64,000 bases of DNA from Psychromonas sp. B3M02 (GTDB lineage: Bacteria > Pseudomonadota > Gammaproteobacteria > Enterobacterales > Psychromonadaceae): positions 1-64,000 of the forward strand of contig NZ_QOCB01000144.1 in the NCBI RefSeq assembly GCF_003318165.1, read 5' to 3'. Positions 35,003 to 43,456 of the stretch are shown one piece after another; position 1 is the first letter of the stretch, and each line of letters begins with the position of its first letter. The notes under the pieces were generated by a model. That model ran no database searches and was not told where the DNA came from. It saw only the letters and a list, made by a program, of their open reading frames with translations. The position numbers were made by a program, and so were the translations under genes.

Positions 35003-35996
35003 AGAGCGTTTGTAATCGTTTCAATAAATTGCTGGCACTGTAATAATCGAGCCTAAAAGTATCGCTACCCACTGCGTATACTTGTTTGTTCTGAACCGCT
35101 GGATTTGATTGTAAAAAAGGATTGTCTAATACTTGTTGTTGTGTCGCTTTTTCAGCTGAAAATAACAGAATGGATTTTCCTGTTACGGCATCTGCGAATC
35201 GCTCGCCTTTAGCAATAATAATATCATTGCGAACGCCCATACTGATATCGCCTTTGATCGACTCAGGGACAGTGGCAAGGGTGAAGCCCAAGGTTTCAAG
35301 TAAGCGGCCTTGAGCTGATTGGCTTGTCCAAATACTGGCACCACTGTCATCTAGCGTATAGACCATGGCGGTAGTGGGTTGGGCGGGTAAGGTAATATTT
35401 TGTTTAGTTTGTTCGACTTGTTGTTGAAATGAATTGATCACTGACTCGGACTGAGTTTCTAATCCAAAGAGGTTTCCGAAGGTTTGTGCTAGTTGGATCC
35501 AGCTTTTATCATCGTAACGAATCACCAGTGTTGGCGCGATATCTTTAAGTTGATCGTATAAACGCATTGCGGAATCAGCGCCAGTTGCTGAAATAATGAT
35601 CACATCGGGTTGCGCTTTGATGATGGCTTCGGCATTGGGCTCACTTTGATATAACGCTTTTACACCACGTTGCTCTGCAATCGTGTCCCATTGACGCATA
35701 AATCCTTTTTCTGAAGCGACATTAGTGTTGGGCATCGTTGCTCCTGAAGCCACTATAGGGGCATCTATTGCCAACAAGGTGCCTGATAGGGTAACACTGG
35801 TAGAGACAATACGCTTAGGCGGTTCCTCAATAGTCACTAACCCTTGTGAGGTCATGATACTTCTTGGCCAGCCAGAAGGGGATTTTTCTATTTGATCTAG
35901 TGCTAATGTTGAATTGGATGTTTGAGAATCATCACAACTTGCTAATACAAGCCCGATGAAAAAAATCAAGAAAGGGCGGACAAGCAATCGGATCAT
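34983..35996 (-). CDS. fepB: FepB-like ferric-siderophore binding lipoprotein
   Basis: A 337-residue periplasmic binding protein of the FepB/BtuF type. The signal ends in a lipobox (VLASC), so it is predicted to be a lipoprotein, unlike soluble E. coli FepB. The binding fold shows PPKRIVSTSVTLSGTLLA and QPDVIIISATG. The start at 35996 follows AAGGTG; a GTG three codons upstream overlaps that ribosome site. It is the first gene of the importer operon and lies behind a Fur box. Confidence 0.88.
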   Translation of the reverse strand: MIRLLVRPFLIFFIGLVLASCDDSQTSNSTLALDQIEKSPSGWPRSIMTSQGLVTIEEPPKRIVSTSVTLSGTLLAIDAPIVASGATMPNTNVASEKGFMRQWDTIAEQRGVKALYQSEPNAEAIIKAQPDVIIISATGADSAMRLYDQLKDIAPTLVIRYDDKSWIQLAQTFGNLFGLETQSESVINSFQQQVEQTKQNITLPAQPTTAMVYTLDDSGASIWTSQSAQGRLLETLGFTLATVPESIKGDISMGVRNDIIIAKGERFADAVTGKSILLFSAEKATQQQVLDNPFLQSNPAVQNKQVYAVGSDTFRLDYYSASNLLKRLQTLFGNNND

Positions 35997-36051
35997 GTGT
36001 AACACCTTGAAAAAAATAAAACGATTATATAGATAAATTCATTAATTTTGT

Positions 36052-36070
36052 ACTAATGATAATCATTAAT
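36052..36070. promoter_or_regulatory. Fur box before the fepB operon
   Basis: ACTAATGATAATCATTAAT matches the Fur consensus at 15 of 19 positions and is centred 65 nt before the fepB-like start. Confidence 0.75.
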
Positions 36071-36085
36071 ATTAACGCAGGGGAT

Positions 36086-36817
36086 CTAATCATTTATTAA
36101 GGTGGTAACTGATCGCTCACACAAACTAAACTGACAAATAAACTGGCGACCCATGTACATCGTATCAGATAAATATTGGCATAAAACTAAGGTCAGCTGT
36201 TTTGTAGTAAAATCCAGCTTGGTCACCTTGGCTGCATGAAAATCAATATAGTGGCCAAACTCTTTAAATATCGCTTTATATAAGCTCTCTTTTGCTGAAA
36301 AAATTAACGTGACTGCCTGCTCAAAGCTTATATGAGGTAGCATCATTTGGTATTCATCTGCTTCAACAACAATGTTATCCACTAAGCAATGTGCATCGGC
36401 GGTAGATAACCAATGTTCAATATCGATGCCTAAAAAATGTATGTTTTGTGACTTAGTGGCGACACACCGTGCTATGTTGTTTGAGTGGGAGATAGAGCCA
36501 AGCAAACCCAGAGGCCATATTGGTGCTTTGTGCTGGTCAATTTCAATATTTATGCCTTCATACCCTAACTCTTTCATGGCTATTTTAGCTAAATAACGAC
36601 CTGCTAAAAATTCACTTTTACGCTTTGCCACTGCATTTTGCAATGCAGTGGGCATTGCAATATTAAGGATCTTGAATTGGTTATTATTAAAACGAGTTGA
36701 GTCAAAATGACAACTGGCTAATACTAAATGCCCTTGAATTTGTATCGATACAGAGTCTGTATCGATACAAACAGGGTTATCTAGTGACAGGTTATTGGCA
36801 CATTTTAGAATGAACAC
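36086..36817 (-). CDS. entD: EntD-like phosphopantetheinyl transferase
   Basis: A 243-residue PPTase of the EntD/PcpS group. It has LLGSISHSNN, the magnesium-binding FLGIDIEHW and the SAKESLYKAIFKEFG motif. It attaches phosphopantetheine to the ArCP of the EntB-like protein and to the two PCP domains of the NRPS. It is the last gene of the entC-E-B-A-D operon, 8 nt after entA. Confidence 0.88.
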   Translation of the reverse strand: MFILKCANNLSLDNPVCIDTDSVSIQIQGHLVLASCHFDSTRFNNNQFKILNIAMPTALQNAVAKRKSEFLAGRYLAKIAMKELGYEGINIEIDQHKAPIWPLGLLGSISHSNNIARCVATKSQNIHFLGIDIEHWLSTADAHCLVDNIVVEADEYQMMLPHISFEQAVTLIFSAKESLYKAIFKEFGHYIDFHAAKVTKLDFTTKQLTLVLCQYLSDTMYMGRQFICQFSLCERSVTTLIND

Positions 36818-36825
36818 TGATAACC

Positions 36826-37596
36826 TTATTTACCCAAGGTTGCACCACCATCAATAACAATATCCTGCAATGTTATATGGTTGGCTTGTGAGGAGCATAG
36901 GAAGACAATGGTTTCAGCGATATCTTCTGGTGTTGCTAACTTTCCCAGTGGGATACCTGGTTTAAACTGTTCAGGAAATCCATTAATGGTGCTTTTTTCA
37001 CCGGTTTCATTTTGCCATAGCGACCATTGCATCGGCGTTTGTGTTGACCCCGGCGATACTACATTACAACGAATACCGTATTCAGCAAGTTCAATACCCG
37101 CCACCATGGTTAAATTGGTTAATGCGGCCTTTGATGCACTGTATGCTGCCATTGACATACGAGGCATATGCGTTGCATTTGACGAGACACTGACAATGGC
37201 GCCTGTATTAGCAGCCTTCATCACTGGAATCGCTTGTTGCATCACATTGAATGCGCCAGATACGTTAACATCAAAAGTACGTTGCCATTGTTTACTACTT
37301 AACTCCGTTATTTTGCCCATCTGTAAGATACCTGCCACATTCACTAATGCATCAACATTGCTTTCTGTTTCCAATAGCGACTGGCAAATCTCTTTCACAG
37401 CTTGCTCATTACTAATATCTAACGTGACCTGTTTGATTTGGCTGTGAGGGTGAGCAAACTGTTGATCAAAGCCAATCACATTAGCCCCCAATTGTAGGAA
37501 CATTTCTGCTGTAGCCGCACCAATACCTTGGTTAGCACCTGTTACCCACACTGTTTTATTGAGCCATTGCTGAGAATTCGCCGATTGTGCTGCCAT
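36826..37596 (-). CDS. entA: EntA, 2,3-dihydro-2,3-dihydroxybenzoate dehydrogenase
   Basis: A 256-residue SDR. The nucleotide motif TGANQGIG is near residues 19-26, Ser in SVSSNATH and YSASK form the catalytic set, and the C-terminus IDGGATLGK is as in EntA. It oxidises 2,3-dihydro-2,3-dihydroxybenzoate to 2,3-dihydroxybenzoate with NAD. It starts directly after the entB stop. Confidence 0.92.
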   Translation of the reverse strand: MAAQSANSQQWLNKTVWVTGANQGIGAATAEMFLQLGANVIGFDQQFAHPHSQIKQVTLDISNEQAVKEICQSLLETESNVDALVNVAGILQMGKITELSSKQWQRTFDVNVSGAFNVMQQAIPVMKAANTGAIVSVSSNATHMPRMSMAAYSASKAALTNLTMVAGIELAEYGIRCNVVSPGSTQTPMQWSLWQNETGEKSTINGFPEQFKPGIPLGKLATPEDIAETIVFLCSSQANHITLQDIVIDGGATLGK

Positions 37597-38487
37597 TTAA
37601 GCCTGTCCTTCTTGACCTGATGATTGGGAGATAACTTGCCAGAAACCATCCACACTGGGTGCTTTAGCTAGATCTACAAAGGTGGCATTGATACCTTGTT
37701 GTTGCCATTTAGCAATTAGCGTCATGACTGCAACAGAATCTAATCCAAAATCCATCAGATTGTCGTCATCCTGTAGCTCATCAGCGTCTTCAATAAAGGG
37801 CGCTATTTGAGCGCGTAAACTTGATTTGGTGAAGGCAATATGATGTTCAGTGCTTACAGGTGTATTGATAAGGTGATCTTTACTGACCACTCTGCCGGCA
37901 TTTCTAGCAATATAGTTGAGCGCTAATAAGTGGTCTTCTCGACTGAAGTCGGCAATACCATCGGCCACTATAAAAGGTTTTATGTCATTCATAAATGCAT
38001 CAACACCGGTTTGCATGACGCCGATATGACCATAAATACCGCAGATAAGCAGTTGATCACGTGATGAGTTATCCATCATCTCTTTAAGCGGTGAGCGATA
38101 GAATGCACTGTATCGCCATTTAGTTAACACGATATCGTCTTGATCTGGGCATAACGCATCAATGATAGGTTGCTTCCCTGGATGCTCTGGTAGACCTTTT
38201 CCCCACATATCATTGAGTAATGCGCGGTCACCCTCTGGTTGTTGTTGAGGCTGTGCGGTGTAATACACTGGGATATTGTTGGTTTTACAATACTGTTTAA
38301 GCTCCGCAATATGCTTTACGACTTGGTCGATTAAGGGATTATCTTGACCGTAAAATTCGACAAAATATTGTTGCATATCATGAATTAATAACGCTGATTT
38401 ATGGGGTTCAAAAGGCCAAGATACTTTATTGGTTGGGATCTCTTCTGACGTTGGTAATGTATAAGCGGCAAGTGATTTAATAGACAT
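37597..38487 (-). CDS. entB: EntB, isochorismatase with aryl carrier domain
   Basis: A 296-residue bifunctional protein. Residues about 1-205 are isochorismatase (LLIHDMQQYFV, LTKWRYSAFYRS, GIYGHIGVM). The C-terminal aryl carrier domain has the phosphopantetheine Ser in MDFGLDSVAVM near residue 249. It converts isochorismate to dihydro-DHB and then carries activated DHB to the NRPS. Confidence 0.93.
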   Translation of the reverse strand: MSIKSLAAYTLPTSEEIPTNKVSWPFEPHKSALLIHDMQQYFVEFYGQDNPLIDQVVKHIAELKQYCKTNNIPVYYTAQPQQQPEGDRALLNDMWGKGLPEHPGKQPIIDALCPDQDDIVLTKWRYSAFYRSPLKEMMDNSSRDQLLICGIYGHIGVMQTGVDAFMNDIKPFIVADGIADFSREDHLLALNYIARNAGRVVSKDHLINTPVSTEHHIAFTKSSLRAQIAPFIEDADELQDDDNLMDFGLDSVAVMTLIAKWQQQGINATFVDLAKAPSVDGFWQVISQSSGQEGQA

Positions 38488-38497
38488 AATTATCCTG

Positions 38498-40177
38498 TTA
38501 TTCAGTAAGTTGTAGAGAAGTTAGTGCGCGTAAAGCACGTTTGTCGATTTTACCTACGGCGGTTTTGGGTAAATTATTAACAAAGGTAATACGATCTGGA
38601 ATTTTGTAAGAGGCAACACCTTGCTCTCTTAAGAAGCGGCGAACATCTCTGGCTTTTATTTCTGATTTGTTAATGATGTAAGCGCAACTGCGTTCGCCTA
38701 ATACGGGATCTTCCATGGCCACTAATGCAACGTCTGAGATAGCTGGAAGCTGTAACATCAGCTCTTCTACTTCTTGCGCATCAATTTTTTCGCCACCCCG
38801 GTTTATTTGGTCTTTATTACGGCCCATTACAATTAAATAGCCAGTTTCAGTTTGTTTTACTAAATCACCGCTACAATAAAAACCGTGTTCATCAAAAGCT
38901 CGGCTATTAGCAATAGGGGCGTTGTAATAACCTCTGAAGGTATAGGGACCACGTGTCCATAGCGCGCCGACTTCTCCCTGTTTAACCGGGTTACCTGATT
39001 CATCGAGTATTTTAACCTCATCACAAGGTGACATAGGTTTACCTTGCGTATGGGTGATATGCCATTGGTTGTCAGTAAAGTGGGTGTAATTGACTAACCC
39101 TTCAGCCATGCCAAACACTTGTTGTAATTTGCACCCCAATACAACACTGACTTTTTCTGCGATGGTACTGCTTAACTTAGCGCCACCGACTTGAATAAGC
39201 GTGAGTGTATTAAGTTTGGATAGTTGATTGGTTTGATCATCAGCGACTGCATTTATCCAGAGGTGCAATGCAGGTGGCACTAATGAAGTCATATTGACTT
39301 TATGCTGCTTGATTAATTCAAAACAAGTGGTTGGGCTTGGATCGGGCGCGGTAACAACCGTACCGCCGGCAAAAAATACGCCCAGTGCACCTGGCGAACT
39401 CAAGGTAAAGTTATGTGGTGCTGGGAGGGCGCATAGGTAAACGCAATCTGAGTTAAGTTGACAGATCACAGCACTTTGTCTAATGCTGTAATAGTAGTCA
39501 TTATGTGTGCGAGGAATCAATTTTGGAGTGCCGGTACTCCCGCCAGATAGTTGGAAGAAAGCAACCTGATCCGCTGCTGTTTGCAGCGTAACTTTGTCCG
39601 CATAGCTGCCATCTAACAACAATGATTTTTGCTCATCAAGCCAGTGCATATCAGCGAGTAGCTTCGTTATTTCATTATCTGACTGAATAGGTGACACTAA
39701 TAAAGCTTGGCTGTTGTTTGTGCCATACTGCGCTAATGTTGTGATTAAGGTGTTTTGCTGCTCTTCGGTGGTTAATAAAGGATGCTCTGTTGATAAGATA
39801 TATAAAGCAGGATTGAGTTGCTGAGCAAATGCCGTTAACTCATGAACGCTATGATTAAATAACGCATTCACTGTGGCGATACCGCATTTTAGTAAAGCAA
39901 AATACACAATATAAAATTCAGCACTATTTGGTAATTGCACTAGTGCTGTCGATCCTGCTGGGATCGCTTTTAATGCTATTTCGCGAGCAAGTTGATTACT
40001 GAGTGCTTCAATTTGTTGGTAAGTGAACTCTCTGTTGTGACAAATAATCGCTGTTTTATGGCCATTTTCCGTCAGTTGTCCATCGATAATATGTGTTAAG
40101 GGTTGATTGTTCCAGTAGCCTTTTTTAACGTATTCTTCTGCAAATTGTTCAGGCCATGGCGTAAATTGAATTGTCAT
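38498..40177 (-). CDS. entE: EntE, 2,3-dihydroxybenzoate-AMP ligase
   Basis: A 559-residue stand-alone adenylation enzyme. It has QLSGGSTGTPKLIPRTHNDY, the aryl-acid-type pocket after LCALPAPHNF, and the hinge GRNKDQINRGGEKI. It activates DHB and loads it on the EntB carrier domain. Its ATG overlaps the entC stop (TAATG). The length is slightly above the usual 535-545, because of an insert near residue 150. Confidence 0.92.
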   Translation of the reverse strand: MTIQFTPWPEQFAEEYVKKGYWNNQPLTHIIDGQLTENGHKTAIICHNREFTYQQIEALSNQLAREIALKAIPAGSTALVQLPNSAEFYIVYFALLKCGIATVNALFNHSVHELTAFAQQLNPALYILSTEHPLLTTEEQQNTLITTLAQYGTNNSQALLVSPIQSDNEITKLLADMHWLDEQKSLLLDGSYADKVTLQTAADQVAFFQLSGGSTGTPKLIPRTHNDYYYSIRQSAVICQLNSDCVYLCALPAPHNFTLSSPGALGVFFAGGTVVTAPDPSPTTCFELIKQHKVNMTSLVPPALHLWINAVADDQTNQLSKLNTLTLIQVGGAKLSSTIAEKVSVVLGCKLQQVFGMAEGLVNYTHFTDNQWHITHTQGKPMSPCDEVKILDESGNPVKQGEVGALWTRGPYTFRGYYNAPIANSRAFDEHGFYCSGDLVKQTETGYLIVMGRNKDQINRGGEKIDAQEVEELMLQLPAISDVALVAMEDPVLGERSCAYIINKSEIKARDVRRFLREQGVASYKIPDRITFVNNLPKTAVGKIDKRALRALTSLQLTE

Positions 40178-41382
40178 TATGAAAGTACCATCGTCTGTGC
40201 TGATTGTTGTGTTTCGTTAGCGGCATTAAAACCAAGTGCGCTTAACATGGTATTTAGTTTTGCTTCCGTTTCATTGAATTCTGCGGCTGGATCAGAGCCT
40301 TCTACTATGCCTGCTCCTGCATAGAGGCGAATGGCATTTTGTTGGATCACTCCACAGCGAATAGTGACGACCCATTCTCCATTGCCTTGAGAATCCATCC
40401 AACCAACAGCGCCACAAAATTGTGCGCGTTCATAGCCTTCTAAATGTTGGATAGTTGCTTTTGCTAAATTCGCTGGTGTCCCGCAAATTGCTGGGGTAGG
40501 GTGAAGCGCATAAGCGAGATCAAGTGCCGAGGTATTTTCTGACGTTAAAGTGCCATCAATCTTAGTGGATAAATGGATCATGGCAGAGGTTTCGATAATT
40601 GAAGGAGCTTCTGGATTGTTAATCTCACTGCAAAAGGGCTGGAGGTGTTGATAAACGGCATCGGCCACTAATTTATGCTCGAAACGGTCCTTGGTACATG
40701 ACCATAACTCATCAGAAAGTGCGTCGTTTTGTGTCGCTATTGCGGTGCGTTTTCTTGATCCCGCTAACGGGTTACTACTGACTTGATTACCCTGTTTTTT
40801 AACTAACAATTCTGGACTGGCTCCCACTAAGGTACTGCCATTGGATTGTGGAATTGAAAAAACATAGGCAGAAGGGTTTTGCTGATATAAAACGCGCGCC
40901 ATGCGTTGCGCATTTAAAGTGCCAGATGTTTGTACATCGATGGCCCTAGATAAAACAACTTTATCTAATTGTGTATTTTTTGAGAGCGATAAGGCCTTAT
41001 TAACTGCCCCTTTGAAATGTTGTTCACCAGTCACTTGTGATAATGAAATTAGTTTAGTGCTATCGATTTCCTGAGTCTCAGTACCGTCACTAAAATGTTC
41101 GGAAAATGTACTGCTATTTGGAATAAAGAACTCGGTTTTTTGATTGATATCGAAGGGAATTGAACCAATCGCAATAGGGTTTTCATGGCCATTTTCTTTT
41201 AGTTTTTTTAAATGACTTTTAACAGAGATTATAAATTCAGACGTATCCAATCCCTCATTTGAAAGTGTCTTTTTCACACCCTCCGCTGTCAATATTTTGT
41301 GTGGAGAGGTAAAAATGAACTCCATTTTAGCTTGCTTGGTTTTCTGTTTAATATTTTTTTGATCAATGTTTTCAGTATTCAT
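40177..41382 (-). CDS. entC: EntC, isochorismate synthase
   Basis: A 401-residue chorismate-binding enzyme. It has KVVLSRAIDV, SNPLAGSRKR, LHPTPAICGTP and the metal-site IRCGVIQ..AIRLYAGAGIVEGSDP. It converts chorismate to isochorismate, the first step toward DHB. It is the first gene of the leftward biosynthetic operon and is divergent from the exporter gene across a Fur box. Confidence 0.93.
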   Translation of the reverse strand: MNTENIDQKNIKQKTKQAKMEFIFTSPHKILTAEGVKKTLSNEGLDTSEFIISVKSHLKKLKENGHENPIAIGSIPFDINQKTEFFIPNSSTFSEHFSDGTETQEIDSTKLISLSQVTGEQHFKGAVNKALSLSKNTQLDKVVLSRAIDVQTSGTLNAQRMARVLYQQNPSAYVFSIPQSNGSTLVGASPELLVKKQGNQVSSNPLAGSRKRTAIATQNDALSDELWSCTKDRFEHKLVADAVYQHLQPFCSEINNPEAPSIIETSAMIHLSTKIDGTLTSENTSALDLAYALHPTPAICGTPANLAKATIQHLEGYERAQFCGAVGWMDSQGNGEWVVTIRCGVIQQNAIRLYAGAGIVEGSDPAAEFNETEAKLNTMLSALGFNAANETQQSAQTMVLS

Positions 41383-41571
41383 TAGTAGGTTCCCCTGTAA
41401 ACTGAATGCTTATTTTTAAAATCAACGGCTCTCGTAAATTATTAATAAATATAAATAAAGTTGAACTTAGCCAGTTGCTCTGTTACTAAGTTCCCTATTT
41501 GTTTTTTATTTAAAAAATGATGAGTGCATTTAAAATGCTAGCATGGTTTTTAATAACAGATCAATGCAATT

Positions 41572-41590
41572 AATAATTATTATCATTTGC
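41572..41590. promoter_or_regulatory. Fur box between entC and the MFS exporter
   Basis: Read on the minus strand the sequence GCAAATGATAATAATTATT matches the Fur consensus at 15 of 19 positions. It lies in the 305-nt divergent region and can serve both promoters. Confidence 0.72.
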
Positions 41591-41687
41591 GATCGAAATT
41601 GTTTTGTGTGTACAATCGACTTCTTTTTTGACGAATGGCTATATAAATATTTGTCTTTTTATTTGATTTTTTTCTCAGGATGAGTCT

Positions 41688-42938
41688 ATGACTTTAGAAA
41701 ATAGCACAGTAAAGCCAACCACTAATTGGGTCGTTAGGTTAGCTTTTTTGATCAATATTATTTCTCTCGGTGGTTTCATGATGGTAGTGCCGTTAGGGCC
41801 TGATTTAGTCAAGAGTATTAACTTAAATCCAGCGCACATTGGTTACTTGATTGGTGGGGCGATGTTTGGGTCTGCCGTGTTGACTTGGTTATTAGCTGAC
41901 CACCTTGATAAATATGATCGGAAATCAGTATTGGTGTTATTTTTATTATTAAGAGGGCTGTGCTTAATTGCTTGTGGTTTTGCGACCACGCCGATAGCTT
42001 TGATAATATTATTCACCTTATCAGGGAGCTTTACTGGACCAGCTTCATCGGTATTAATGGCTGCTGTAATTGATGTGACGCCACCACCCAACCGTGGCAG
42101 AGTGATGGCCTTTATTGGTAGTGCTTTTTCTATCGCAGCTATTTTAATGGTGCCATTGTCGTTGCTGGTTTCTTTGTATTTTTCATGGCAAATTAACTTT
42201 TGGATTTTTGGTGGGTTAGGCCTAGTGTTAGCGGTTTTATGCGTGATGGCTTTCCCAACCATGACCTCACACATTCAATCAGGTGGCAAGGCAAAGCAAA
42301 AAGCAGTGTCGGTGTTATTTGCACAATCCAAAGTTAAAATTGCTTTATTGGTTGTTGCGATTCAAATATTGGCGCATTTTCTGATCATTAGTAACTTCTC
42401 TGCTTATTTCCAGTTTAACCTTTCCTTTCCTCGAGAACATATGTCTGCATTGTATTTTGGGGGCGGTGCTGCCAGTTTTATTGCTCTGCAATTTACTGGG
42501 AAATTATTTGATAAAGGCATTCGCCACCAACTGCATATTGTTAGTGCACTGTTGGTGGCTTTATCGCTCTATCTTATTTTTATTGAGACACCACAAGTCA
42601 ATGCTTTATTTGTACTTTTTGCGCTCATGATGACGGTGAGTACGGTACGAATGAGCGCTACAACTAGCATCATTAGTCACTTACCATCACCACCGCAACG
42701 AGCGGCATTTATGTCGATTAATAATAGTGTCAGTAATGTTGCTTCTGGAGCCGCTGGTTTTTTATCTGCGGCATTATTAACGACAACCGCTGACAATAAA
42801 ATTGTTGGTATGGATTGGGTGGCGATGTTGAGTATCTTCCTTACTGTTGCTGCCCCATTAGTATTATGGCGGTGGGTAAATCATGATTCGCTCATTATAC
42901 CCAATAACAATCAAGCACCTCCGATAGCTAAAAGTTAA
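41688..42938 (+). CDS. MFS transporter, probable siderophore exporter
   Basis: A 416-residue major facilitator with about 12 membrane segments and the loop 2-3 motif DHLDKYDRKSVL (a version of the MFS motif A). Its place between the Fur box and the mbtH/NRPS genes suggests export of the finished catecholate, as EntS does. It is not closely recognisable as EntS, so the symbol is omitted. Confidence 0.82.
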   Translation: MTLENSTVKPTTNWVVRLAFLINIISLGGFMMVVPLGPDLVKSINLNPAHIGYLIGGAMFGSAVLTWLLADHLDKYDRKSVLVLFLLLRGLCLIACGFATTPIALIILFTLSGSFTGPASSVLMAAVIDVTPPPNRGRVMAFIGSAFSIAAILMVPLSLLVSLYFSWQINFWIFGGLGLVLAVLCVMAFPTMTSHIQSGGKAKQKAVSVLFAQSKVKIALLVVAIQILAHFLIISNFSAYFQFNLSFPREHMSALYFGGGAASFIALQFTGKLFDKGIRHQLHIVSALLVALSLYLIFIETPQVNALFVLFALMMTVSTVRMSATTSIISHLPSPPQRAAFMSINNSVSNVASGAAGFLSAALLTTTADNKIVGMDWVAMLSIFLTVAAPLVLWRWVNHDSLIIPNNNQAPPIAKS

Positions 42939-42946
42939 TTCAATAA

Positions 42947-42974
42947 GATAAGAGGAAACTATTTTCCTCTTATC
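42947..42974 (+). terminator. Hairpin after the exporter gene
   Basis: A 12-bp perfect stem GATAAGAGGAAA/TTTCCTCTTATC with a 4-nt loop, 9 nt after the stop. It lacks a following T-run. It separates the exporter transcript from the mbtH/NRPS unit, which has its own Fur box. Confidence 0.55.
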
Positions 42975-43058
42975 AATCAACACAATGTCGTTCTGACACC
43001 CACTCATATTAATACGTGCTTATGCCAATGTAGGGATAATTGTATTTAAAAACTAAAT

Positions 43059-43077
43059 GATACTAATAATCATTAAT
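43059..43077. promoter_or_regulatory. Fur box before the mbtH-NRPS operon
   Basis: GATACTAATAATCATTAAT matches the Fur consensus at 15 of 19 positions, about 90 nt before the MbtH-like gene. Confidence 0.68.
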
Positions 43078-43168
43078 GTTAGTGGTGATGTGTGACATTA
43101 AACAATGATCATCAATGATTTATTTGATGGTTTAACAATTAAGCCAGTTAAGGCTTTAAGGATAAAAA

Positions 43169-43351
43169 ATGCAAAATGAATATATCAATCCATTTGATAA
43201 TACTGACCACCAATTCTTTGTATTAATTAATGATAAACAACAGCAAAGTCTATGGCCCACTTTCACAGCAGTGCCAAAGGGCTGGCAAGTTTTGTTTGGG
43301 CCTGATCAACGAGAAAAGTGCATTGCATTTCTATTATCGGAGCCGTCTTAG
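43169..43351 (+). CDS. MbtH-like NRPS helper protein
   Basis: A 60-residue protein of the MbtH family (NPFDNTDHQFFVLIND, SLWPTF, VPKGWQVLFG), with the conserved Trp and Pro residues. MbtH proteins bind adenylation domains and are often needed for their activity. It has an AAGGAT ribosome site and lies 105 nt before the NRPS gene, like ybdZ before entF. Confidence 0.92.
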   Translation: MQNEYINPFDNTDHQFFVLINDKQQQSLWPTFTAVPKGWQVLFGPDQREKCIAFLLSEPS

Positions 43352-43456
43352 TCGGTCAGTATTTTTGATTTTAATTAAAAAATAAACCTGATCAACGGCT
43401 AGCGAATAAGCGTTATTCGCCATCATTTTTAACATCAATAATTAAAGGATGTCATT

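Noticed and set aside
36881-37447. 188-codon open frame opposite entA
   Set aside because: Antisense to a gene with complete EntA motifs in a continuous operon; no ribosome site.
41843-42274. 143-codon open frame opposite the MFS gene
   Set aside because: It is entirely antisense to a well-supported membrane transporter and shows low-complexity Lys/Asn composition typical of a shadow frame.
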